Shown here one piece after another: positions 53,719 to 61,760 of a stretch of DNA of 64,000 nt. The translations under genes were made by a program, and so were the position numbers. Source of the stretch: Paenibacillus naphthalenovorans (GTDB lineage Bacteria; Bacillota; Bacilli; Paenibacillales; NBRC-103111). Under the pieces are notes generated by a model. It saw only the letters and a list, made by a program, of their open reading frames with translations, searched no databases and was not told the DNA's origin. Position 1 is the stretch's first letter; every line of letters starts with the position of its first letter. Location: the NCBI RefSeq assembly GCF_900099895.1, contig NZ_FNDY01000013.1:54735-118734 (forward strand), in the 5' to 3' direction.

Positions 53719-55368
53719 CTACTTTTGGACTAGAGAGACGTCGTTGAAAATCGGATAGCCAAGCGAATCGAATTTTAAGCCCGTAACGTTCTTTGAGGCC
53801 GCCACCGTATAAGGGAAAACATAGATCGGAAGAATGACGGCATTGTCGATAATATAATGCTGCACCTTCTTGTAAATCTCTTTGCGCTTTGCCTCGTCAT
53901 GCTCTACGACGCCTTGATCAAGCAGCTTGTCGAGCTCGGGATCAGACAGACGGGACAGCGATGGGCGCGCATTTGGAGCGGTTGTACGATAGAACGAATT
54001 CAGCGCGGCAGGATCCGAATTCACCTGGCTGTTGCCATATAGGTCATATGCCTGTTTGGTATAGATGACGGTTTGTACGTCCTTTGTAATTTCCACCTCG
54101 ACGGCGATGCCGACTTTTTTCAACTCCTGCTGTACGATCGCGGCGATATCATTGCGCTTCTCCCGGTTCGGCGAACCGTCGACATAATGCAGCGTAAGCC
54201 TCTTGCCGTCCTTCTGGCGTATACCGTCTGCCCCCTTGACCCAGCCCAGCTCGTCGAGCAAGCGGTTCGCTTTGTCGAGGTCGGGCTTGATCGAATGTTC
54301 TAAAGAAGGGTCATACCCAAAAATATCGGGTGTCAGCGGCGACCAGGCCCGCTGGTATGTCCCCAGATACAACGTCTTGACAATAGCGTCGACATCAACG
54401 GCATACTGTACGGCCTGCCGCGCCTTTACGTCATTCCATGGCTCACGCTTCTGGTTAAAGAACAGCGTATACGGAAGCCCCCTTGTGTTGACCTGCAGCA
54501 CCTGCAGCTTGGCATCTTTGTTCAATGCCACCACATGTTGGGGAGGAACGGTCTCGGCCGCCGTCACCTGCCCGCTCTGGACGCTGCCGATGCGCGTCCC
54601 CTCTTCCGGAATAATTTTGAATGTGATGGCACCCAGATAAGCTTTGCCTTTGTTGCCGACCAGTTCCGGCGCCCAGTTGTAGTCAGGGTTGCGTTCGACC
54701 TTAATCTCCAGATTATCGTTCCATTTCACGAATTTGAACGGTCCGGTGCCCACCGGATTTTTACCGAATTGATCGCCGTACTTCTTCGCTGCGGTCGGAG
54801 ATACGATTCCCAGCATCGCTTGGCTTAAATTTCCAAGAAAGGCGACGGACGGCGTCTCCAGGTTCAGCTTGATCGTATACTCGTCGATAACCTCGGATGA
54901 TTTGTAGGGCTTCAGCAGAGCCGACGCGTTCGCGGCCTTGGTGGCCGGATCAAGGATCCGGTCATAGCTGTATTTCACCGCCTCGGCATTAAACGGAGTG
55001 CCGTCATGGAACTTGACATCCTTGCGCAGCTTGAACGTATAGCTTTTACCGTCCGGAGATATCGTCCACTCGGTGGCCAGCCATGGCTTGATCGTGTTGT
55101 CGGGCAGCTGCACGACAAGATTGTCATAGATCGTGCGGAACACCCTTACGGCTACGGCCAGACCGCTGCGGTGCGGATCGAGGGAATCGGGCGAAGTGGC
55201 CAAAGCGTACGAAAATTCTCCGCCAGGCAAGGCTTCCGATTTATCTTCCGTGCTTCCGTCATTGCCGGGCAGGCTTGTTTCCGCTTTCGGATGAATACCT
55301 CCGCATGCCGACAAAACCATGATGACAGACATAAGAGCGATTAAATTGACCCATCGGGATCTTTTCAC
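53719..55368 (-). CDS. Peptide/glutathione-type ABC substrate-binding lipoprotein (family 5)
   Basis: A 549-residue extracellular solute-binding protein, family 5. The signal peptide ends VLSAC with lipidated Cys22. The N-terminal core FSYALATSPDSLDPHRSG and the family signature region LATEWTISPDGKSYTFKLRKDVKFHDGTPF (residues about 100-130) are present. The GTG at 55368 is preferred because GGGAGAG lies 9 bases upstream; a GTG three codons earlier is too close. In the sulfur setting, S-containing peptides, glutathione or conjugates of these are plausible ligands. Confidence 0.92.
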   Translation of the reverse strand: MKRSRWVNLIALMSVIMVLSACGGIHPKAETSLPGNDGSTEDKSEALPGGEFSYALATSPDSLDPHRSGLAVAVRVFRTIYDNLVVQLPDNTIKPWLATEWTISPDGKSYTFKLRKDVKFHDGTPFNAEAVKYSYDRILDPATKAANASALLKPYKSSEVIDEYTIKLNLETPSVAFLGNLSQAMLGIVSPTAAKKYGDQFGKNPVGTGPFKFVKWNDNLEIKVERNPDYNWAPELVGNKGKAYLGAITFKIIPEEGTRIGSVQSGQVTAAETVPPQHVVALNKDAKLQVLQVNTRGLPYTLFFNQKREPWNDVKARQAVQYAVDVDAIVKTLYLGTYQRAWSPLTPDIFGYDPSLEHSIKPDLDKANRLLDELGWVKGADGIRQKDGKRLTLHYVDGSPNREKRNDIAAIVQQELKKVGIAVEVEITKDVQTVIYTKQAYDLYGNSQVNSDPAALNSFYRTTAPNARPSLSRLSDPELDKLLDQGVVEHDEAKRKEIYKKVQHYIIDNAVILPIYVFPYTVAASKNVTGLKFDSLGYPIFNDVSLVQK

Positions 55369-55489
55369 ACAGTCCACTCTCCCAAAACGGATTTCATCAT
55401 ATCATTCCAAACCATTGCGTATGAATGATTTCAAATCCAGCTATTTTATAAAAAAGAAAACCGGATAACATCGGCCTGACTGACAACGG

Positions 55490-56563
55490 TCATGACGATC
55501 CTTCTATGGTGTGCGGCTGCTTGCGCTCTCCACTCCATACCGTACTTGGAATTTCCCGCCGCAGCACAGGGGCTACTTCGGCGGCAAAGCGCTCCATCTG
55601 CTCCCGCTGCTCCGCCTCGGTCAAGCCGTCTACGCTAATGGAAAGCACCTGGTGACCGAAGGCCTTATGGTACCTCAAAATCTTCTCTATCACGCTGTCG
55701 GGACTTCCAACAAGAATCGGGCCGTTCTCCAAATTGTCCTCAAGACTCTTGAACGGCGACTGATTGTGCTTTGCCGAATCGGTCGCATGAAATGCATCGT
55801 AATAAGGGCGGTAGCGCTTGATGGCTTCCTCGGTCGAATCGGCTAAATACAGGCTCCCCGCCCCTGCTCCTACGATCGCGTCTCTGGGATCGCGCCCGTA
55901 ATATTCCCAACGCTCGCGGTAGTGGTCGATGAGCGCTTTATACTTGGCGAGCGGGTGAAACGTATTGGATGAGAAAATCGGCTCGCCGTATTTGGCCGCC
56001 AGCTCGGTGGACAGAGGGCTGGACGCGCTGCCGTGCCAGACTGGAATGGACTGCTGGTAAGGCCTCGGCAGAACGGTGACTTCATGAAGAGGCGGACGAT
56101 ACTTGCCCTGCCAACTGACACTTTCTTCACTCCACAGCTGTTTAAGCAGCGCGTATCTCTCGGCAAGCGAATCCCACTGCTCCTCCTCCGTAATTCCGAA
56201 AAGAGGATAATGCCGAGGATCGTTGCCTTTGCCGATGATCATCTCCAGACGTCCCCCCGAGAGATGGTCGAGGGTAGCATAATCCTCTGCTACTCGTACC
56301 GGGTCCAGCACACTTAGCACCGCAACCGTCGTTAACAAACGAATCCGGGACGTTCTGGCAGCAATAGCCGTCAAGAGCACCGGAGGCGAAGAGGAAAGAA
56401 AGGGCGGACCGTGTCTTTCTCCTATGCCATACGCATCAAAGCCCAGCTTCTCGGCAAGGATGGCTTGCTTCAGGATATTGCGGAACTTCTGCTGCGCTGT
56501 CAGCGTTTCTCCGGTTACCGCATTGCGGATATTCATGACCAAACTGAATAATGCGAATTTCAT
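55490..56563 (-). CDS. LLM flavin-dependent oxidoreductase upstream of the peptide importer
   Basis: A 357-residue luciferase-like protein: FDAYGIGERHG near residue 42, LLTTVAVLSVLDPVRVAEDYATLDHLSGGRLEMIIGKGN near residue 80 and IPVWHGSASSP near residue 175. This is a different LLM subgroup from the SsuD, NtaA and MsnO8 types also found here, so it is not a recent duplicate. It is transcribed toward the importer genes, 112 bp ahead. Its substrate is unknown; a sulfur or nitrogen compound brought in by the importer is likely. Confidence 0.88.
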   Translation of the reverse strand: MKFALFSLVMNIRNAVTGETLTAQQKFRNILKQAILAEKLGFDAYGIGERHGPPFLSSSPPVLLTAIAARTSRIRLLTTVAVLSVLDPVRVAEDYATLDHLSGGRLEMIIGKGNDPRHYPLFGITEEEQWDSLAERYALLKQLWSEESVSWQGKYRPPLHEVTVLPRPYQQSIPVWHGSASSPLSTELAAKYGEPIFSSNTFHPLAKYKALIDHYRERWEYYGRDPRDAIVGAGAGSLYLADSTEEAIKRYRPYYDAFHATDSAKHNQSPFKSLEDNLENGPILVGSPDSVIEKILRYHKAFGHQVLSISVDGLTEAEQREQMERFAAEVAPVLRREIPSTVWSGERKQPHTIEGSS

Positions 56564-56779
56564 AGGCGCCCCCTGAATGAATAGGATTTACGCTGAAACT
56601 CCGCAAAATGTCCGGCGGATTGCCTGCGGTTGACCCGAAATCGCGTATACCCGCTTCCCGAATACCGACGCATCCGGGAGCCGGGGCTTTAGCCCGCAGC
56701 ATTACGCCGAACCCGTCAGGCTGATGCTCAGACCTTTGGCTTGCGCTTGAATAAGGCGGTTCTCTTTTGCAAGGTCGTT
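56564..56779. other. Gap between GNAT and LLM genes
   Basis: These 216 bp hold no gene, riboswitch or terminator that I can support. A weak GGGCT/AGCCC hairpin is present near 56680. Short open frames are interrupted and match nothing I recognise. Confidence 0.4.
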
Positions 56780-57313
56780 CTATGTAGTTACTTGAGAGGA
56801 GCGAAGCTGTGCCTCATACAATGCTGGGTTTACAATTTTCCGCAGGAGATGCATCGTACCGTCTTCGTTGCCCCAGTCTATCGACTCTATGCGTTGATAT
56901 CCCTTTCGTTCATACATAGCCAACAGCCACGGGTGCTTCTCGGCTGTTGCCAGCGTAAGGGCGGATGCTCCCAGCTTGTCACGGATAATCGTTTCTTCCA
57001 CCCAGTCAAGCAGCCTGCTGCCGATTCGACGCCCTTGATATTCGGGATCTACCGCAAACCATTTGACAAAAGGAAGATCCGAGTTCCAACGGATCGGCTT
57101 ATCCTTCGACAATGTCAGCGTGGCCACGATCTTTCCGTCCAGCTCCAGGACATAGCATTCGTTAAGTTTGATATTATCTTGGATCAGGGCAAGATCGGCA
57201 TGAGCCGCAGGCCATTGAAGCTCCAACTCCCGAATCGTCACGTAAGCCTCATAAATGACGTCCAACAGTCTTTCTGCATCTTCCTGGGTGGCAAGACGGT
57301 AAACTTCACTCAT
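56780..57313 (-). CDS. GNAT-family N-acetyltransferase (possible cysteine-conjugate acetylase)
   Basis: The 177-residue protein has the GNAT fold: KWFAVDPEYQGRRIGSRLLDWVEE near residue 95 is motif A with the acetyl-CoA pyrophosphate loop (QGRRIG), and MYERKGYQR near residue 140 is motif B. The start has GAGGAGG upstream. It lies at the edge of the sulfur island. In B. subtilis ytm and yxe operons a GNAT enzyme N-acetylates S-(2-succino)cysteine-type compounds before oxidation, and this gene may play that part. Direct specificity evidence is lacking. Confidence 0.85.
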   Translation of the reverse strand: MSEVYRLATQEDAERLLDVIYEAYVTIRELELQWPAAHADLALIQDNIKLNECYVLELDGKIVATLTLSKDKPIRWNSDLPFVKWFAVDPEYQGRRIGSRLLDWVEETIIRDKLGASALTLATAEKHPWLLAMYERKGYQRIESIDWGNEDGTMHLLRKIVNPALYEAQLRSSQVTT

Positions 57314-57470
57314 CTAAGCCCTCCTCTTCCACAGGCAACATTTGCTGCTTGTTCACCCATGACAAATCCTTCTGATAAGCAAGCACTTGATCCCACGTTC
57401 CGCTGAATACCGGAGCAGCACAGCTGCTTTCGGGTACCGGCTTTTCCGGACGGGCAGACCCAAATGCCAT
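57306..57470 (-). CDS. Small uncharacterised ORF before the GNAT gene
   Basis: A 54-codon frame from ATG 57470 has coding-like composition (WDQVLAYQKDLSWVNKQQML in its middle) and ends overlapping the GNAT start. It lacks a clear ribosome binding site and matches no family I recognise. It may be the tail of a lost gene rather than a functional small protein. Confidence 0.25.
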   Translation of the reverse strand: MAFGSARPEKPVPESSCAAPVFSGTWDQVLAYQKDLSWVNKQQMLPVEEEGLDE

Positions 57471-57492
57471 GCACCGTCTCGCTGTCGGCGCC

Positions 57493-57960
57493 TTATATGG
57501 CGATGGAAGCCTGCTTGATTCGTTCGATTTGGCCCAAATGGGTGTTCACATGCTTCGTGAAGCCTTTGAGGATATCGGCGATCCGAACGGTTTCGCCCTG
57601 GGCATTCACCCCCGCCTTCTCCAAATCCTCATCGGTCAGGCGATGGAATAACAAGCTATTGTAATGAAGCAATTGCCCGAACAGCGACAGAAAGTCGGCC
57701 GCATCGCCATCATTCGCTTTTTGTCCTGCGACCCATGCATCCTGATTGAACGCAGGAAGCCGGGCCGTCGTGCCTGCCAGTATATCGCGAATCCGAAAGG
57801 ATATAACGATGCTGTGATCGGCAAGATGGGCAAGCACTTCAGTCACGCTCCATGAGTCCGGCGCCGCCTTCCACGTTAACCGCTGCTGATCCAATCCCTT
57901 CACAGCCTGAACTAACTGACGATGCGTATCAAGGTATGCTTGAATATCGACTTGACTCAT
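57493..57960 (-). CDS. DinB-family four-helix protein
   Basis: The 155-residue protein matches the DinB/YfiT-like fold: DIQAYLDTHRQLVQAVKGL at the start, WSVTEVLAHLADHS near residue 37 with a metal-type histidine, FHRLTDEDLEKAG near residue 108 and the C-terminal KHVNTHLGQIERI with two more histidines. Some members are bacillithiol transferases (BstA), which detoxify electrophiles; that would suit a thiol-metabolism locus. The start has GAGGAGGAAATCGG upstream. Confidence 0.85.
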   Translation of the reverse strand: MSQVDIQAYLDTHRQLVQAVKGLDQQRLTWKAAPDSWSVTEVLAHLADHSIVISFRIRDILAGTTARLPAFNQDAWVAGQKANDGDAADFLSLFGQLLHYNSLLFHRLTDEDLEKAGVNAQGETVRIADILKGFTKHVNTHLGQIERIKQASIAI

Positions 57961-57994
57961 CCGATTTCCTCCTCAAATATGGTGTGGTCACGCC

Positions 57995-58115
57995 GGCCGG
58001 TGCGGACAGAAAGGGTTAACGGCTCAAACCGGTTCAGAAAATGCGGATTGGACTTCTCGTTGATATGTTTCCGACTCCGTCAAATGGCCCCCGGCTTTAA
58101 GCGTCGTTGTGTCAT
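57995..58115 (-). pseudogene. Relic of an NtaA-family LLM monooxygenase
   Basis: After an excellent ribosome site (CAGGAGGTGCAA) an ATG at 58115 reads MTQRRLKPGAI and then a stop. The same frame continues [20 protein letters not shown], which matches the [21 protein letters not shown] region of the intact paralogue at 45024-46364. The roughly 50 residues that should lie between, and everything after, are deleted. Confidence 0.75.
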
Positions 58116-58335
58116 TTGCACCTCCTGCATTTCATTAAATACACATCGGTATTATCGGATTAACGCCGCACATCTATAATGTACACCAATCATCCGCCAT
58201 ACCGTATAAAGCTTTCTTCTATTGATCCATTCAAAACTTCTATATCTGCAGATGTAAAATATACCGGCGGCAGCGATGTCATTTGCTCTTCATCCAGCCG
58301 CTGATGCATTCATTTTCCGCAACCATTTTTAGAGC

Positions 58336-59535
58336 TTATCCGGTCAGCGTCCGGTCGGGCTGCTTAGAGAAGATCGCCTTAATGGTCCAGGCAGCACCAA
58401 TCAACGTTAATCCCGTAAGCAGAAAAACGAATTGAATACCGATCCATCCCCCAAGAATACCGCCAGCAAGCGGACCTATCACGATTCCGAACTGGCTTGC
58501 AGTTTGGCTCAAGCTGACGGCCCTTCCCCGGAATTCATCGTCGGCATATTTGATGATGAGCGCATTCAAAGCCGGATAAACGGCTGCAAAAAACAATCCG
58601 TAACTGAAACGCAGAATACCGAAGCCCACAAGGTGATGAACACCGAGCTGAAGAATATTGCCGATGCCTCCGCCCAACAAGCCGATAAAAAGTGTTTTTT
58701 CATAACCGATTCGCCCCCCGATCCTTCCCCAACGTGGTCCCATGATGACCGTAGCAATACCTACTGCTGAAAAAACAATACCTGAACTGAGCAAAGCATG
58801 GTTTATGCTTCCGCCGAGTTCCACCACATAGATCGCCAATAACGGTTCCAAAATCATAGCCGAGGTCGAGACCAGCAAGATCAGCCCATATATCCTCATC
58901 AATCGGGTATTGACGGCAGCCTGCTTAAGATCGTCGAGAACACTGGGACGGGTCCCTGCCTGTCTCTCGCGAACCTCTATAACCCCAGCCATGACGATCA
59001 TAGCGGAAAATAACGTAATCAGTCCGGATGCTATGAAGCATCCCCTCAATCCAATCCACTGGCTCATCAAGCCTCCTGCCAGCGGTCCAAGAATCCCTCC
59101 CGCAGCTGTGGACGTCGATATGACGCCCAGGGCATATCCCACATGCTTCTCCGGTGTATTCGTGCCAACCAAAGCGATGGAAGCGGGACTAAAGCCTGCC
59201 ATAAGTCCCTGAAATACCCGGACAAGAAGGAAGGTACAGAGATCATAGACGAAATAGTTTGCCAGATGTGCCAAGCCTAAACCAATTCCCGAACGAATCA
59301 GCATCGGCTTTTTGCCGAATTTATCGGCGAGCGAGCCCCAAAACGGTGCACACAAACCGCTGATCAGAAAACTGATCGAAATCGAAAAACCGGACCAGGC
59401 TTCCAGACCGCTTTGAACGCCCAGATCGTTGTGCAGAAATAGAGGAAAAAATGGAACTGAAAGAGTAAATGCCATGTGATTAAAAAATAAACCCAGCCAT
59501 AACATATAAAGATTGCGTTTCCAGTACCGTTCCAT
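58336..59535 (-). CDS. MFS transporter, multidrug efflux type (MdtG-like)
   Basis: A 399-residue, 12-segment MFS protein: loop 2-3 motif GSLADKFGKKPML near residue 65, antiporter-type motif C GGILGPLAGGLMSQWIG near residue 145, and a second-half GRIGGRIGYEKTL near residue 270. Motif C indicates a drug:proton antiporter. ATG 59535 has GGGGGAGAG upstream; an open frame extends 11 codons further. It is unlinked in function to the sulfur genes as far as can be seen. Confidence 0.88.
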   Translation of the reverse strand: MERYWKRNLYMLWLGLFFNHMAFTLSVPFFPLFLHNDLGVQSGLEAWSGFSISISFLISGLCAPFWGSLADKFGKKPMLIRSGIGLGLAHLANYFVYDLCTFLLVRVFQGLMAGFSPASIALVGTNTPEKHVGYALGVISTSTAAGGILGPLAGGLMSQWIGLRGCFIASGLITLFSAMIVMAGVIEVRERQAGTRPSVLDDLKQAAVNTRLMRIYGLILLVSTSAMILEPLLAIYVVELGGSINHALLSSGIVFSAVGIATVIMGPRWGRIGGRIGYEKTLFIGLLGGGIGNILQLGVHHLVGFGILRFSYGLFFAAVYPALNALIIKYADDEFRGRAVSLSQTASQFGIVIGPLAGGILGGWIGIQFVFLLTGLTLIGAAWTIKAIFSKQPDRTLTG

Positions 59536-60080
59536 GCTCTCCCCCCATTGGTTCGTACATCGTCTCATCCGCCTGCTGTTTTCCTTTCGGTATGCGGCCG
59601 TTGTATTGGATTTGACATTGTCGAATTTACTTTATCACCCCCGTCAACCATCGGCTAATAGAGAAAATCTATTTTCTTATTCAATAGTCCGATTTCTGCA
59701 TGGACAGAGCGTCCGAACGGAATCGCAAATGCCTGCCGCAAGAAGCGTTATTTCCCATCCCTTACCGATTTAAAGCTAACGTGGTTGGATTTTGTTTCAG
59801 AAAGTTTGTTCAGAAATATTGAACGTTAGAAAACCTTACGTTATACTTTACTTAGGAGGGGAGATTCCACTGTATTTTACTTGATCGAATTCTAAATCCC
59901 CTCTTTCGGCATCACTTTTGTGCCTTTTGAGCTTAGATCAAAACAATTAATGTCAATTAATCTAACAAATAAATTGAAACTTAAGGAAGGTATAAATTGT
60001 ATTTATATAGAATGTCAAACTTACACAAATATATTGATGAATAATGCGACTCAACGACATTGGAGAAAGGAAGTGTTCTT
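59536..60080. other. Intergenic region between divergent MFS and Crp/Fnr genes
   Basis: No gene is supported in these 545 bp. It holds an AATAGA/TCTATT inverted repeat at 59657-59673 in front of the MFS gene, a plus-strand promoter at 59819-59847 and a hairpin at about 59855-59899. The stretch 59920-60060 is very AT-rich and featureless. Confidence 0.5.
59819..59847 (+). promoter_or_regulatory. Promoter with 5' hairpin leader for the Crp/Fnr gene
   Basis: TTGAAC (59819-59824) and TATACT (59842-59847) are 17 bp apart. The predicted transcript starts near 59854 and immediately folds GAGGGGA (about 59856-59862) with TCCCCTC (about 59893-59899), followed by TT. The leader to the start codon is about 225 nt. 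Confidence 0.6.
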
Positions 60081-60755
60081 ATGCATGTGCAGTACGTTAT
60101 TGATGAAGCTTTTCATCCTCGCCATTTCGGGCCGCTGCCGCCTGAGGTCAGTGAAGCAGCCGCACAAAGATTTTTCCCGCGGGGGAGTAACATCATCTTT
60201 CAAGGAGAGCCGGCAGAGCATTTCTTCTATGTACACACAGGACAGGTGCGGGCAACGATTATCCGGCCGGATGGAATCGAAAAAGCATTTGCCTTCGCGG
60301 AACGCGGCCAGTTTTTTGCCGATGTTCCTTTCTTCCAGCAGTCTGATCACTGGTATACGGTCGTAGCCGTGGAGTCGACCCAAGTTAGCGAGTTCTCCAG
60401 AGAAAGCATGGAGACCATCACCCGCGTTCGTCCGGATTTCGTGTTCTCGTTAATGCAATCGATAGCCCATAAAGTTTGGATGTTGAGCAATCAAATGATG
60501 ACCCTTACTTTCGACCCCACCGAAGTGCGCTTAGCCCGTATTGTTGTTGAAATCCTCAACCGCAAGCCCGAAGGGTTTCGTTCGCTGGCTATTACTCATC
60601 AGGAGCTTTCCGCTTTGACGGGTACCTCGAGGGTGATGGTTACGCGGGTGCTGAATGACTGGCGGGCACGCGGAATAGTTGAGCTGCGGAAGAGAACCCT
60701 TTGTGTAATGGATCTGCCGGCTCTTGAGCGCATTGCCGCTTTTGGTATGGAGTAA
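60081..60755 (+). CDS. Crp/Fnr-family transcriptional regulator
   Basis: The 224-residue protein has a cyclic-nucleotide-like sensor domain (FFPRGSNIIFQGEPAEHFFYVHTGQVRA), a long dimer helix and a helix-turn-helix with recognition helix SALTGTSRVMVTRVLNDWR. The glutamate that reads TGTGA/TTGAT half-sites is missing from the usual place, so its target differs from that of the first Crp/Fnr protein. There is no iron-sulfur cysteine cluster. ATG 60081 follows AAAGGAAG; an in-frame TTG lies 7 codons upstream. It may act on the HPP gene downstream. Confidence 0.88.
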   Translation: MHVQYVIDEAFHPRHFGPLPPEVSEAAAQRFFPRGSNIIFQGEPAEHFFYVHTGQVRATIIRPDGIEKAFAFAERGQFFADVPFFQQSDHWYTVVAVESTQVSEFSRESMETITRVRPDFVFSLMQSIAHKVWMLSNQMMTLTFDPTEVRLARIVVEILNRKPEGFRSLAITHQELSALTGTSRVMVTRVLNDWRARGIVELRKRTLCVMDLPALERIAAFGME

Positions 60756-60982
60756 TCAAATCATATCCGAAATCATGTTACCATTCACAAACCCCGATAG
60801 CTGTAAGCTTGAAATCCATTTGTCATGTTACCTGATGAACTGGATATACAAGCTTATATTTTTCTTCTTATCATTTTCGTGGTATGTAACTAATGAACCG
60901 ATCGGGAGGCCGGTGCAGTGTTACACTAGGTCCGGGAACATCACGGCGGAACCCACGCCGATGGCGCCATCCGATCCGGAAA

Positions 60983-61504
60983 TTAAAACCAGAACGTCGG
61001 GTAATTACGCTTTTTGTCCTGATTATTAACGAGAAGAGCTACTAACACTATCATGACCGCCCCAATTAGAACGGGAGCTACCAAGAAACTCCAGCCGCTT
61101 CCAGACATCATGACAACTAATGGATCAGCTCCGGCCGGCGGATGGGTTGTTTTCGTCAAAACCATTAGGCTGATGGCCAAGCCAACCCCAATAGCCATCG
61201 CAACAGGACCATTGCCTGCAGCATGATATACCGCTAAGCCTGCCAGCGTTGAAATGAAATGCCCTCCTATAATATTTCTGGGTTGTGAGAAGGGCGCATC
61301 CCAAACCGCAAAAGCCAATACACAACTCGCGCCGAACGGAGCCATAATCCATAAATCGGAAGTAATATTTGTCAAGAAAGCTAATAAGCCTATGGCCAGA
61401 AACCCGCCGATAAACCCCATAAAGGCATTCCACGGATTGGCTTTCAGGGGGCTCCTGGCCTTCCCCCTCATCTTCATGAGAAAACCAATAAAATGCGAAT
61501 TCAC
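60983..61504 (-). CDS. HPP-family integral membrane protein
   Basis: A 173-residue protein with about four to five membrane helices and the name-giving motif THPPAGADPLVV near residue 124. Other features are FGASCVLAFAVWDAPFSQPRN near residue 62 and GGHFISTLAGLAVYH. Plastid and cyanobacterial relatives have been linked to nitrite transport; bacterial function is not settled. The GTG at 61504 is preferred (TGGAGTGAAG upstream); an ATG 6 codons earlier lacks a ribosome site. It is convergent with a Crp/Fnr gene and divergent from a GntR gene. Confidence 0.85.
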   Translation of the reverse strand: MNSHFIGFLMKMRGKARSPLKANPWNAFMGFIGGFLAIGLLAFLTNITSDLWIMAPFGASCVLAFAVWDAPFSQPRNIIGGHFISTLAGLAVYHAAGNGPVAMAIGVGLAISLMVLTKTTHPPAGADPLVVMMSGSGWSFLVAPVLIGAVMIVLVALLVNNQDKKRNYPTFWF

Positions 61505-61692
61505 ACTCTTCACTCCATTCATAAATACATAGTTATTTAGTAATTAATGATAATAAGCTAACTACGGAGTGTCAATAGTCCTGTTCAAGATTTCATTAGA
61601 AATTACCCTGTTCTGCCGGCTGCCGATCCATTGTCCGGTCGGGTTGAATCTCAACCGCAACACCGTGCAATGGGTCTGCATCTTTCGCCGGT

Positions 61693-61742
61693 TTGAATAT
61701 ATTGCGCATAGGTGTATAATGATGATAAAAACTAGTATACTA
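61693..61742 (+). promoter_or_regulatory. Promoter and palindromic operator of the GntR gene
   Basis: TTGAAT (61693-61698) and TATAAT (61715-61720) are 16 bp apart. The perfect palindrome TAGTATACTA (61733-61742) covers the early transcribed region and is typical for GntR-family operators, so the regulator is probably self-repressed. Confidence 0.65.
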
Positions 61743-61760
61743 TGCAAGGGGTAATATTTA

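Noticed and set aside
56564..56779. Candidate SAM riboswitch or T-box upstream of the LLM gene
   Set aside because: The conserved S-box and T-box core sequences were looked for on the minus strand and are absent.
57306..57470. 54-codon frame as a functional small protein
   Set aside because: Kept only at low confidence: no ribosome site, no recognised family, and its end overlaps the GNAT ribosome site.
59920..60366. Plus-strand open frame overlapping the Crp/Fnr gene start
   Set aside because: It runs out of frame through the regulator's coding sequence, begins in AT-rich noncoding DNA and lacks a ribosome site.
61600..61700. Possible relic of a second GntR gene (LNLNRNTVQW in a plus-strand frame)
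   Set aside because: Only about ten residues resemble a GntR recognition helix and the flanks do not fit; chance similarity cannot be excluded.
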